From Flagellimonas_B algarum (lineage in GTDB: Bacteria > Bacteroidota > Bacteroidia > Flavobacteriales > Flavobacteriaceae), in assembly GCF_040513375.1 (NCBI RefSeq), contig NZ_JBEVTG010000002.1:930001-994000 (forward strand): DNA of 64,000 bases. The letters are read 5' to 3'. Shown in pieces: positions 41,085-48,443 of this stretch (positions are counted from its first letter, which is position 1; each line of letters begins with the position of its first letter). The notes beneath the pieces are model-generated. The model did no database searches. It was given only the letters and a program-made list of their open reading frames with translations, and was not told the DNA's origin. Both the position numbers and the translations under genes were made by a program.

Positions 41085-42701
41085 ATGTTCCGATCGACTA
41101 TACCCAACGCACTATTGGTCTCTGTTTTCGCAATCTCGATTTTTTCCTGTAGCCCGGAAAAAAAAGTGCTCAATCTTCCTGAGACCGATTTGTCGAAAGC
41201 AGCGATGATTCCGATGCCCTTGAAAGTAGTACCTACCCATTCGGCCTTTGCCCTTGACCAATACACCGCCATTTACACCACTCCTTCACAGACCGATATG
41301 GAGGCGGTGGGCACTTTTCTCTCCGAAAAGATCAATGCGAAGACCGGGTTGCGGCTCACGGTCAATGATACGGAAGGCAGTGTGGTCGATCGCGTGATTT
41401 TCATCAACCAATCCGACAGCATCGCCCAACGGGGTGATGAAGCCTATGAACTCTATATTACCAAAGATTCGGTCATTTTGAGCGCTGCCAACAGTGAAGC
41501 CGCCTTTCGGGGTATACAGACGCTACGACAGTTGATTCCAGAGCAGGCCAACGACAGTCTGAACGAACAGGCCATTTGGCCCGTACCGACCGGCAAGGTA
41601 TACGACAGTCCGAATTTCGGTTTCCGAGGTGCCATGTTGGATGTGGCCCGCCATTTCTTTTCAGTAGAGGACGTCAAAAAGTACATCGAACTGCTGGCCT
41701 ATTACAAAATCAATGTCTTGCACTTACACCTGACCGACGATCAAGGATGGCGCATCGAGATCAAATCATGGCCCAAGTTGACCACGGTTGGTGGTAGTAC
41801 GGAAGTAGGTGGTGAATCAGGTGGGTACTATACCCAAGAAGAGTATGCTGAAATCGTGGCCTTTGCCGAAAAACACCACATGATGGTGATTCCTGAAGTC
41901 GATATGCCCGGGCATACCAATGCGGCTTCGGTTTCCTATCCTTTCCTAAATGGCAATGGTAAAACCCCGAAACTATATGAAGGTACCCATGTCGGTTTCA
42001 GTACTTTCGATACCCGAAAAGATACGGTGTACAGTTTCATCGATGACGTGGTCAGGGAAATATCGGCCTTGACCCCCGGACCGTATTTCCATATCGGGGG
42101 CGATGAGAGCCACGTGACCAAGAAGAACGACTACCGCTATTTCGTAGAGCGGGTCGAAAAAATCGTCAATGCCCATGGCAAGCGGATGATCGGATGGGAT
42201 GAGGTGGCCAATGCGAATATTGGATCCTCATCGGTCTCCCAATTTTGGCATAGTGAGGAAAACGCCAAGACGGCGGTTGAAAAAGGCATGCAGGTCATCC
42301 TCTCCCCTGCGAAGAAGGCCTATCTCGATATGCAATACGATACCTTTTCCAAACACGGTCTACATTGGGCGGCCTATATTCCCGTAGATACGGCCTATGT
42401 TTGGACCCCGGAAACCTATAGCGGCATACCCAAAGAACACATCCTAGGGGTCGAAGCCCCCTTGTGGTCCGAAACCATCAGTACCGTATCGGAATTGGAA
42501 TATCTGGCCTTTCCGAGGGTCATCGGCTATTCGGAGCTCAGTTGGTCGATCGAGGCCAATCGCGATTGGACCGACTATAAGGATCGATTGGCTCGCCAAG
42601 CCCCTTTTCTGGAGCGTATGGACGTCAACTATTATCCGTCAAAGCTGATCGATTGGCAAAAGGAAACGTCGCCTGAATTAAAAGATGGGAATGGGATGTA
42701 A
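41085..42701 (+). CDS. GH20 beta-N-acetylhexosaminidase, lipoprotein
   Basis: A 538-residue glycosidase releasing terminal N-acetylglucosamine or N-acetylgalactosamine. Signal peptide with lipobox ending at Cys22 (ISIFSC). An N-terminal GH20b domain (about 38-165) precedes the TIM barrel starting 'FGFRGAMLDVARHFFSVEDV'. The catalytic Asp340-Glu341 pair is in 'FHIGGDESHV', and 'HLHLTDDQGWRIEI' and 'IPEVDMPGHTNAA' are conserved barrel strands. Surface anchoring suits use on external chitin or glycans. It has its own -7 element. Neighbouring exported esterases may act on the same material. Confidence 0.94.
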   Translation: MFRSTIPNALLVSVFAISIFSCSPEKKVLNLPETDLSKAAMIPMPLKVVPTHSAFALDQYTAIYTTPSQTDMEAVGTFLSEKINAKTGLRLTVNDTEGSVVDRVIFINQSDSIAQRGDEAYELYITKDSVILSAANSEAAFRGIQTLRQLIPEQANDSLNEQAIWPVPTGKVYDSPNFGFRGAMLDVARHFFSVEDVKKYIELLAYYKINVLHLHLTDDQGWRIEIKSWPKLTTVGGSTEVGGESGGYYTQEEYAEIVAFAEKHHMMVIPEVDMPGHTNAASVSYPFLNGNGKTPKLYEGTHVGFSTFDTRKDTVYSFIDDVVREISALTPGPYFHIGGDESHVTKKNDYRYFVERVEKIVNAHGKRMIGWDEVANANIGSSSVSQFWHSEENAKTAVEKGMQVILSPAKKAYLDMQYDTFSKHGLHWAAYIPVDTAYVWTPETYSGIPKEHILGVEAPLWSETISTVSELEYLAFPRVIGYSELSWSIEANRDWTDYKDRLARQAPFLERMDVNYYPSKLIDWQKETSPELKDGNGM

Positions 42702-42730
42702 GGTCCGATTTCAGACCGATTCTATGGGGT

Positions 42731-43147
42731 TTATTCCTCCTCCGTACTAGCAGCGCTCTCGGAGAAATCAGTGATCTTATGATCGTGAAGGATGTTGTAC
42801 CATTGAATGATCTTTTTGATATCACTGGCATACACCCGGTCTTCATCATAGTTGGGAAGGACTTCGAAAAAGTACTCTTCGAGTTTGAGCTTATCCTCTT
42901 TGTGTCCGATGGAGGTTTTGTTGCCGTTTTCCTTGTTTTTGATCTTTTGGAAAACTTCCCGCAACGGCACTTCTTCTTCAAGGGTATAGATGGCGATTTC
43001 GGACAACACGCTAACGTTGTTCCGCAAACCGACGGAAATGCGTTTGCCGTCGAGCAACGATTCGCCCACAAAGCCGGTGCGTGTCTGTGTCAACAACTTA
43101 TAAAGTCCGGGCTTTCCCCCTATGGATAAAATTTTATCAAGTGCCAT
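42731..43147 (-). CDS. DUF5606 protein
   Basis: A 138-residue protein beginning 'ALDKILSIGGKPGLYKLLTQ', the signature of DUF5606. An SH3-like beta part with 'GKRISVGLRNNVSVLSEI' follows, then a helical part and an acidic serine-rich tail (ESAASTEEE). ATG 43147 is chosen because the domain starts there; the frame is open to 43171. The family is largely restricted to Bacteroidota and has no known function. It lies 54 bases behind peptide deformylase and RuvX genes on the same strand. A TATTTTTG element is found at 43169-43176. Confidence 0.88.
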   Translation of the reverse strand: MALDKILSIGGKPGLYKLLTQTRTGFVGESLLDGKRISVGLRNNVSVLSEIAIYTLEEEVPLREVFQKIKNKENGNKTSIGHKEDKLKLEEYFFEVLPNYDEDRVYASDIKKIIQWYNILHDHKITDFSESAASTEEE

Positions 43148-43201
43148 GTTCGATTTGATTTGCTCGCGCAAAAATATGCTATTATCGGTTCAATTGTGGC
43201 A

Positions 43202-43792
43202 TTAACGCCCTTTTTTAAGATTCGGGAAACGCATTTTGTAATCCACATTGATTTTCCCTTTCGAGATCTTTTCCAAACGATTTTTCAGCAAGCGTTTTTT
43301 TAGGGTCGATAACTTGTCGGTAAAGAGGATCCCTTCGATATGATCGTATTCGTGTTGGATGATCCTGGCGGCCAATCCCGAATACGATTCGGTATGTGTA
43401 TTCAAATGCTCGTCTTGGTAGGTTATCGTAATATCAGGTTTTCTACTTACGTCTTCCCTGATATCCGGAATACTCAAACACCCTTCATTGAAAGGCCATT
43501 CACTGCCTTCTTCCGAATCGATGGTAGGGTTGATGAACACTTTTTTGAAATCGCCCAATTGCTTCCTTTCGGCGGCGTCGAGATCTTCATCCTCGGCAAA
43601 AGGGGAAGCATCGACAACGAAAATACGCAGCGCCAATCCGACTTGGGGTCCTGCCAATCCGACCCCTGAGGCATTGTACATGGTGTCGAACATATTGGCG
43701 ATCAATTCGTCCAACTTCGGATGATCTTCCGGAATGTCCTTCGCAACCTTTCGCAACACGGGATCACCGTAGGCGATAATGGGTAATACCAT
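43202..43792 (-). CDS. def: Peptide deformylase
   Basis: A 196-residue metalloenzyme that removes the formyl group from nascent protein N-termini. The three family motifs are present: 'GVGLAGPQVG' (43-52), 'EGCLSIP' with metal ligand Cys105, and 'QHEYDHIEG' with His147, Glu148 and His151. The first motif has Gly for the usual second Ala (GLAAPQ), a change at a non-catalytic position. A moderately long insertion lies at 63-82. It is three bases behind ruvX, so the two are an operon. Confidence 0.96.
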   Translation of the reverse strand: MVLPIIAYGDPVLRKVAKDIPEDHPKLDELIANMFDTMYNASGVGLAGPQVGLALRIFVVDASPFAEDEDLDAAERKQLGDFKKVFINPTIDSEEGSEWPFNEGCLSIPDIREDVSRKPDITITYQDEHLNTHTESYSGLAARIIQHEYDHIEGILFTDKLSTLKKRLLKNRLEKISKGKINVDYKMRFPNLKKGR

Positions 43793-43795
43793 AAC

Positions 43796-44206
43796 TTATC
43801 TTCTTTCTAGGTAGGCTTGTAGGATCAGGGTGGCGCTCACCTCATCGAGCAAAGCCTTGTTCTGTCTTTGTTTCTTTTTCACACGGGAATCGACTAAGCT
43901 CCGCGCCGCCATTTTCGATGTAAAACGTTCGTCTTGCCTGACAACGGGCAACTCTGGAAAATATTCCTTCAACTTAACAATGAACTTTACGATTTCCGAT
44001 TCGACCTCGGAAGGTGAACCATCCATGCGCTTCGGTTCTCCGATTACTAAGGTCTCGACTGCGTTCTCGGCCAGGTATTCCTTCAGGAAATCCATCAATT
44101 CGGTGGTGGCCACGGTACGTAATCCGGAAGCGATCAATTGAAGTTCATCAGTGACCGCAAGTCCGGTTCTCACCGTACCGAAATCCAATGCCAGAATTAT
44201 TCCCAA
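43796..44206 (-). CDS. ruvX: RuvX/YqgF-type Holliday junction resolvase or rRNA nuclease
   Basis: A 136-residue RNase H-fold protein starting at TTG. 'ILALDFGTVRTGLAVTD' contains the first catalytic Asp8. 'VIGEPKRMDGSPSEVE' with the conserved Glu and 'DERFTSKMAARSL' with the later Asp follow, and a C-terminal 'DEVSATLILQAYLE' motif is present. The family resolves recombination junctions in some bacteria and processes the 16S rRNA precursor in others. A TATTTTTG element lies at 44220-44227. It is followed closely by def. Confidence 0.92.
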   Translation of the reverse strand: MGIILALDFGTVRTGLAVTDELQLIASGLRTVATTELMDFLKEYLAENAVETLVIGEPKRMDGSPSEVESEIVKFIVKLKEYFPELPVVRQDERFTSKMAARSLVDSRVKKKQRQNKALLDEVSATLILQAYLERR

Positions 44207-44253
44207 TGCGAAATTTTGGCAAAAATAAACCTAAAAATGTTATGCCTTTAAAA

Positions 44254-44288
44254 TTGGAACGAATATTAGGGACTAGGGGTTATATTTG
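44254..44288 (+). promoter_or_regulatory. Promoter of dapD (TTG-N24-TATATTTG)
   Basis: TATATTTG at 44281-44288 is a good -7 element 15 bases before the ATG at 44304. The TTG at 44254-44256 is 24 bases upstream, one base above the usual range. The position supports the ATG 44304 start. Confidence 0.55.
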
Positions 44289-44303
44289 CCGAAAATTTAC
44301 CAC

Positions 44304-45119
44304 ATGGATGCATTGCGACGGCAAATAGAAGCTGCTTGGGAGGATAGGGAATTGCTTAAGGAAGCTGAAACACAAGCGGCCATTCGCGAACTCATCGCCT
44401 TGGTCGATGCGGGTACACTGCGTTGTGCCGAACCCGCTTCAGACGGATGGCAAATCAATGAGTGGGTCAAAAAAGGAGTGGTGCTTTACTTTCCTATCCA
44501 ACAAATGGAAGTACATGAAGTGGGAATCTTCGAATACCATGACAAGATTCCTTTGAAAAGCGGGTATCAAGAAAAAGGGATCCGCGTTGTACCGCATGCG
44601 GTTGCCCGACACGGGGCCTATATCTCTAAAGGAACTATTTTGATGCCCAGTTATGTCAATATCGGGGCCTATGTCGATGAAGGGACCATGGTCGATACTT
44701 GGGCTACGGTAGGTAGCTGTGCCCAAATCGGTAAAAACGTACACCTTAGTGGCGGTGTAGGTATTGGCGGGGTGTTAGAACCCTTACAGGCAGCTCCGGT
44801 GATCATCGAAGACAATGCCTTTATCGGTTCGCGCTGTATCGTGGTCGAAGGGGTACACGTTGGTCAAGAAGCAGTATTGGGCGCCAACGTTGTTTTGACG
44901 GCCTCAACGAAGATCATCGACGTCACTGGTGACGAACCCGTGACCTTGAAAGGTAGGGTTCCGGCCCGTTCGGTTGTTATACCAGGGAGTTACACCAAAG
45001 AATTTCCAGCAGGGAATTATCAAGTACCTTGTGCGCTTATTATTGGGAAAAGGAAAGAAAGTACGGACAAAAAAACATCCCTGAATAACGCACTACGTAC
45101 CCATGATGTCGCTGTATAA
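44304..45119 (+). CDS. dapD: Tetrahydrodipicolinate N-succinyltransferase
   Basis: A 271-residue enzyme that succinylates tetrahydrodipicolinate with succinyl-CoA on the way to diaminopimelate and lysine. Left-handed beta-helix hexapeptide repeats are visible ('GTILMPSYVNIGAYVDEGTMV', 'GGVGIGGVLEPLQAAP', 'IIEDNAFIGSRCIVVEGV'). The N-terminal helical domain starts 'MDALRRQIEAAWEDREL'. ATG 44304 is chosen over TTG 44286 because the promoter leaves too short a leader for the latter. The pathway is completed here by lysA at the window end. Confidence 0.95.
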   Translation: MDALRRQIEAAWEDRELLKEAETQAAIRELIALVDAGTLRCAEPASDGWQINEWVKKGVVLYFPIQQMEVHEVGIFEYHDKIPLKSGYQEKGIRVVPHAVARHGAYISKGTILMPSYVNIGAYVDEGTMVDTWATVGSCAQIGKNVHLSGGVGIGGVLEPLQAAPVIIEDNAFIGSRCIVVEGVHVGQEAVLGANVVLTASTKIIDVTGDEPVTLKGRVPARSVVIPGSYTKEFPAGNYQVPCALIIGKRKESTDKKTSLNNALRTHDVAV

Positions 45120-45169
45120 ATTGTTGGATTTTTACATTGCTGGATAATTTTTTGAGAATATTTTTGTTA

Positions 45170-45177
45170 TAGCTTTG
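45170..45177 (+). promoter_or_regulatory. TAGCTTTG -7 element upstream of a GT2 gene
   Basis: TAGCTTTG fits TAnnTTTG. A TTTG at 45151-45154 is 15 bases upstream, slightly short. Transcription would begin near 45183, leaving about a 30-base leader to the proposed CTG/ATT start at 45211-45214. Confidence 0.5.
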
Positions 45178-45213
45178 TAAGCTTTAAGCCACAATAACCA
45201 AAAAATAAAGATT

Positions 45214-46008
45214 CTGAAAGCCCCAAAACCAAATATTACCGCGCTTGTTATTACCTACAACGAAATTGGTTATATCGAAAAGTGCATCGAGTCGATTTCC
45301 TTTGCTGATGAATTGATCGTTGTCGATTCATACAGCACCGATGGCACCTACGAATATTTGCTGGCCCAACCCAATGTCAAGGTAATCCAGCACCCGTTTA
45401 AGAATTTCACAGCGCAAAAATCATACGCCCTCAAGCAGGCGAGCCATGATTGGATCTTGTTCGTAGATGCCGATGAAGTGGTCGGTGATGCCCTGCGTGA
45501 AGAAATCGCTGAAACGGTGAACGATCCCAATGCCTGCGAAGCGTATTGGTTCTATCGGGCCTTCATGTTCCAAAATGAACGGTTGAATTACAGCGGTTGG
45601 CAGACCGATAAAAACCATCGCCTGTTCCGAAAGAGCAAAGCTAAGTTCACCGATCGTAAGATCGTTCACGAAACCTTGGAAGTCGATGGCAACTCCTGTA
45701 TACTAAAAGAACGCTTGACGCACTATTGCTATAAAGATTACGAAGATTATAAGGGCAAAATGCTTCGCTACGGGCAATTGAAGGCCAAAGAGGCTTTTTA
45801 CAAGGAAAAGCGGTTCAACTATTTGTTCATGTACCTCAGACCAAGCTGGAAGTTTTTCAACCACTTCATACTCCGTTTAGGCTTTCTCGATGGCAAAAAA
45901 GGATTGACGATCAGTTATTTGAACGCCCTAGGGGTGTACGAACGGTATCGTGAACTCAAACGCTTGGAGAAGAAAAACGAACTGGCTTACTATTTGGTAA
46001 TGCCGTAA
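45214..46008 (+). CDS. GT2 glycosyltransferase, WaaE/KdtX-like, with non-standard start codon
   Basis: A 264-residue cytosolic glycosyltransferase, likely adding glucose to an LPS core. Core motifs are 'ITALVITYNEIGYIEKC', 'LIVVDSYSTDGTYEYL' (Asp38) and 'WILFVDADEVVGD' (DADE 85-88). The fold's first strand, 'ITALVITYNE', needs translation to begin upstream of 45241. The frame is open from 45181 after a TAA but contains no ATG, GTG or TTG before TTG 45313, which would delete the first nucleotide-binding strand. CTG at 45214 or ATT at 45211 is therefore taken as the start. Its end overlaps the convergent GT gene by 19 bases. Confidence 0.8.
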   Translation: MKAPKPNITALVITYNEIGYIEKCIESISFADELIVVDSYSTDGTYEYLLAQPNVKVIQHPFKNFTAQKSYALKQASHDWILFVDADEVVGDALREEIAETVNDPNACEAYWFYRAFMFQNERLNYSGWQTDKNHRLFRKSKAKFTDRKIVHETLEVDGNSCILKERLTHYCYKDYEDYKGKMLRYGQLKAKEAFYKEKRFNYLFMYLRPSWKFFNHFILRLGFLDGKKGLTISYLNALGVYERYRELKRLEKKNELAYYLVMP

Positions 46009-46823
46009 TGCGTCCAAACGTGTTTGGCCGTTCTCGTTTCCTTTCGAATGGCTCGATTTTTCGCAATTGATTCCGGGGTTTTGTAGCCACGCTTGTGATC
46101 CAAATGCACACAGACGGCACTGTAACGCAGTTGCTTCGATTTCAGACCGAAATTGAACAACCGCTCGCCCAATTCCCTATCCTGCCCCCCATATTGCATG
46201 CGCTCATCGAAACCGTTGACGTTTAGGATATCCTTTTTCCATCCGGAAGAATTGTGACCGTTCCAACTGGCATTGGTCGGTGTAAAGGTATTCAGCACGA
46301 AAGAAATGAAGCCTTTAGCGGTCAACTTGTTGTTCTTAAAGGTTTTTGGGATGCCCTTTTCTTTCAACCAATGGATATCAAAGCAATTCTGCGCTTCGAT
46401 ATCGGCAAGGGTAATTTGTTTCGAAACGTTCATGGGCAACATATAGTAACCGCCTGAAATGAAATACCCTTTGGCTTTATTGATATAATGCACTTCGACA
46501 AAATCTTCGCGCGGTATGCAGTCCCCATCGGTCATAACGATGTACTCCGCATTACAGGCCATGATCGCTTTGTTCAAAATACGCGATTTCTGGAACCCGT
46601 CGTCTTCTTGCCAAACATGGATCAAGCGATAGCCGACCTTAGCAGCCATGGTATCGATCAATTCCTTGGTCGCCGGCCCCGAACCATCATCGGCCACAAT
46701 GACCTCAAAATTTTTGAACAACTGGCAATGGAAACCCCATAGTACTTTTTCAAGCCAGTCTTCGGCATTGTACGTACTTACGATGACCGATATTTTGGGG
46801 AGTTCGTGTTGCGATTGGTCCAT
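45990..46823 (-). CDS. GT2 glycosyltransferase with a galactosyltransferase-like C-terminal motif
   Basis: A 277-residue soluble glycosyltransferase. GT-A motifs are 'ISVIVSTYNAEDWL', 'VIVADDGSG' (DDGS 45-48), 'EYIVMTDGDCIPREDF' (DGD 99-101), and 'GFDERMQYGGQDRELGERLF', the beta-1,4-galactosyltransferase-like acceptor motif. It probably builds surface polysaccharide or LPS. TATTTTTG on the minus strand at 46828-46835 lies four bases before the ATG. No membrane segment is seen. Confidence 0.9.
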   Translation of the reverse strand: MDQSQHELPKISVIVSTYNAEDWLEKVLWGFHCQLFKNFEVIVADDGSGPATKELIDTMAAKVGYRLIHVWQEDDGFQKSRILNKAIMACNAEYIVMTDGDCIPREDFVEVHYINKAKGYFISGGYYMLPMNVSKQITLADIEAQNCFDIHWLKEKGIPKTFKNNKLTAKGFISFVLNTFTPTNASWNGHNSSGWKKDILNVNGFDERMQYGGQDRELGERLFNFGLKSKQLRYSAVCVHLDHKRGYKTPESIAKNRAIRKETRTAKHVWTHYGITK

Positions 46824-46827
46824 TGGG

Positions 46828-46835
46828 CAAAAATA
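46828..46835 (-). promoter_or_regulatory. TATTTTTG -7 element abutting a GT2 start
   Basis: CAAAAATA on the plus strand reads TATTTTTG toward the gene ending at 46823; its 3' edge is four bases from the ATG, implying a leaderless transcript. TTG candidates at spacings of 12 and 24 flank the usual range, so confidence is limited. Confidence 0.4.
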
Positions 46836-46881
46836 GGAAAGTCAGGTCAAATCGTTGGTCAAAAAATAAGATTGCGAAAGG

Positions 46882-47733
46882 CTAACGCCGAATTGGCCCC
46901 TTGGCTTCGGTTCTGGGCAGTTTGAAGCCGAAGTGTTTGCTGATGGCTTCCCATTGGTTGCGGTTGAAGTCCATTTTATTGTTGACATGCTTTAAGGCCA
47001 CTTTTTGGGTACCCCATACGGGGATGGGCTCCGGTGGGGGATTGGTCGATGCCATCGACCGCTTCCCTTTGAGCAGGGCACAGGTCTTGAACCATAGGTC
47101 ATCGCTCTTTGGGGCGATCTCGGTAAAGAGGTCCACGTTTTTGGCCTCCTCGTCCAAGATTCCGGGAGGGTATAGCACCAAAAAGGCCCCGACGGGCATC
47201 AACAACCACGGATCCACTTTGGCTTCCTTGACGAACGGCCATTGCAGATAAGAACGCACCGCACCTTCGGCATCGTACGAAATTTCACGACAACGGTTTC
47301 CGATGACACAGTCAGGATGCTTCAGGTGCTGCTCATAGGTCATCTTCAAGGCCGACGGATGGTAAATCAAATCGTCATCACAGGTGATAATGATACGATC
47401 CGGAAACGCGTCAAGGCTATGGATCAATTTGCGGTGTGAAAAGGTATAGGGCGAATACCGGATCTCGAAAATATCGCCTTGCAACGAAGCCAAAGATCGT
47501 GGAAGGGTTTCTTCAAGATCATGGTGTAACCAAAGTACGATTTTTTCAGGCAGGGCATCTTGGCACAGCAAGCTTCGAACCGTGGTTGACAAGGCATGCA
47601 AGCGCGATGGGATCGAGGTCAACGAAACGATGACCGGAAGCCTGGGCTTGCCCTTGCCCTGTAGCTGGGAAGGCTTTTTTAGGGCCAAACGTGCCTGATG
47701 GTAAAACGATACGGGGATTTCGGACAATTTCAT
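46882..47733 (-). CDS. Putative glycosyltransferase (GT-A fold, DDD motif)
   Basis: A 283-residue protein. It begins the catalytic fold with 'PVIVSLTSIPSRLHALSTTVRSLL' (in parts, 33-57), has 'EKIVLWLHHDLEETLP', and an acidic DDD at 119-121 in 'IIITCDDDLIYHPSAL'. A candidate metal/acceptor region 'GNRCREISYDAEG' and 'EIAPKSDDLWFKTCAL' follow. The pattern resembles uncharacterised glycosyltransferases of family A rather than a named enzyme. It is monocistronic, with 58 bases to the next GT gene on the same strand. The specificity is unknown. Confidence 0.78.
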   Translation of the reverse strand: MKLSEIPVSFYHQARLALKKPSQLQGKGKPRLPVIVSLTSIPSRLHALSTTVRSLLCQDALPEKIVLWLHHDLEETLPRSLASLQGDIFEIRYSPYTFSHRKLIHSLDAFPDRIIITCDDDLIYHPSALKMTYEQHLKHPDCVIGNRCREISYDAEGAVRSYLQWPFVKEAKVDPWLLMPVGAFLVLYPPGILDEEAKNVDLFTEIAPKSDDLWFKTCALLKGKRSMASTNPPPEPIPVWGTQKVALKHVNNKMDFNRNQWEAISKHFGFKLPRTEAKGPIRR

Positions 47734-47795
47734 GCGGTGCTGTAATGCGAATGTGTTCGACGGAGCAAGCTACGAAATGCAAATCAAAACGGCCA

Positions 47796-47826
47796 TTGCC
47801 AAGCTGAAGTTTTACACCTACTTTTG
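47796..47826 (+). promoter_or_regulatory. Promoter of the tsaC-cca-ctaA operon (TTG-N20-TACTTTTG)
   Basis: TTG 47796-47798 and TACTTTTG 47819-47826 are spaced by 20 bases, an exact fit. It lies 16 bases before the ATG at 47843. Confidence 0.75.
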
Positions 47827-47842
47827 AAATCGCGAAACCAAG

Positions 47843-48442
47843 ATGCACCCAATACTTATGGCCAAATCGATTCCACAGGAAGTCTTAGATGAAATCAATG
47901 CCTGTCTTCCCATTCTTGAAACCGGTGGGCTTATCGTCTATCCGACCGATACCGTTTGGGGTATCGGATGCGATGCTACCAATGCGGAAGCCGTTCGCAA
48001 AGTCTACGCTTTGAAAAATCGGGAAGATTCGAAGGCCCTGATCTGTTTGGTTGCCCATCAAGCCATGTTGGAACGCCACGTGCATGAAGTTCCTGAACCG
48101 GCTTATGACATTATGGATCTTAGTACCAAACCGACCACTATTATTTATGACCGACCGAAAAACGTGGCTCCGAATTTGATCGCTGCCGATGATTCTTTGG
48201 CCATCCGCGTCGCTAGCGATCGCTTTTGCCAATACTTGATCCGCAGGTTCGGTAGGCCGATCGTTTCGACCTCCGCCAATATCTCGGGCGAACCTACCCC
48301 ACCACAATATGCGAGTATCTCCCCTAAAATTTTAGGAGGTGTCGACTATGTGGTAAATTTGCACCGTGAAACCGTGCGTACCGCCCCTTCATCGATCATC
48401 AAGTTGGGCAATGACGGTACGGTTCGGGTGATTCGAGAATAA
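47843..48442 (+). CDS. tsaC: L-threonylcarbamoyladenylate synthase (Sua5/YrdC/TsaC family)
   Basis: A 199-residue enzyme making threonylcarbamoyl-AMP from threonine, bicarbonate and ATP for the t6A modification of ANN-decoding tRNAs. 'GGLIVYPTDTVWGIGCDATN' (28-47), 'YALKNREDSKALICL', 'SLAIRVASDRF' and 'PIVSTSANISGEP' are the family signatures. The short form (no Sua5 C-terminal domain) matches TsaC. It heads an operon with cca (one-base gap). Joint placement with the tRNA CCA enzyme fits a tRNA-maturation theme. Confidence 0.94.
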   Translation: MHPILMAKSIPQEVLDEINACLPILETGGLIVYPTDTVWGIGCDATNAEAVRKVYALKNREDSKALICLVAHQAMLERHVHEVPEPAYDIMDLSTKPTTIIYDRPKNVAPNLIAADDSLAIRVASDRFCQYLIRRFGRPIVSTSANISGEPTPPQYASISPKILGGVDYVVNLHRETVRTAPSSIIKLGNDGTVRVIRE

Positions 48443-48443
48443 C

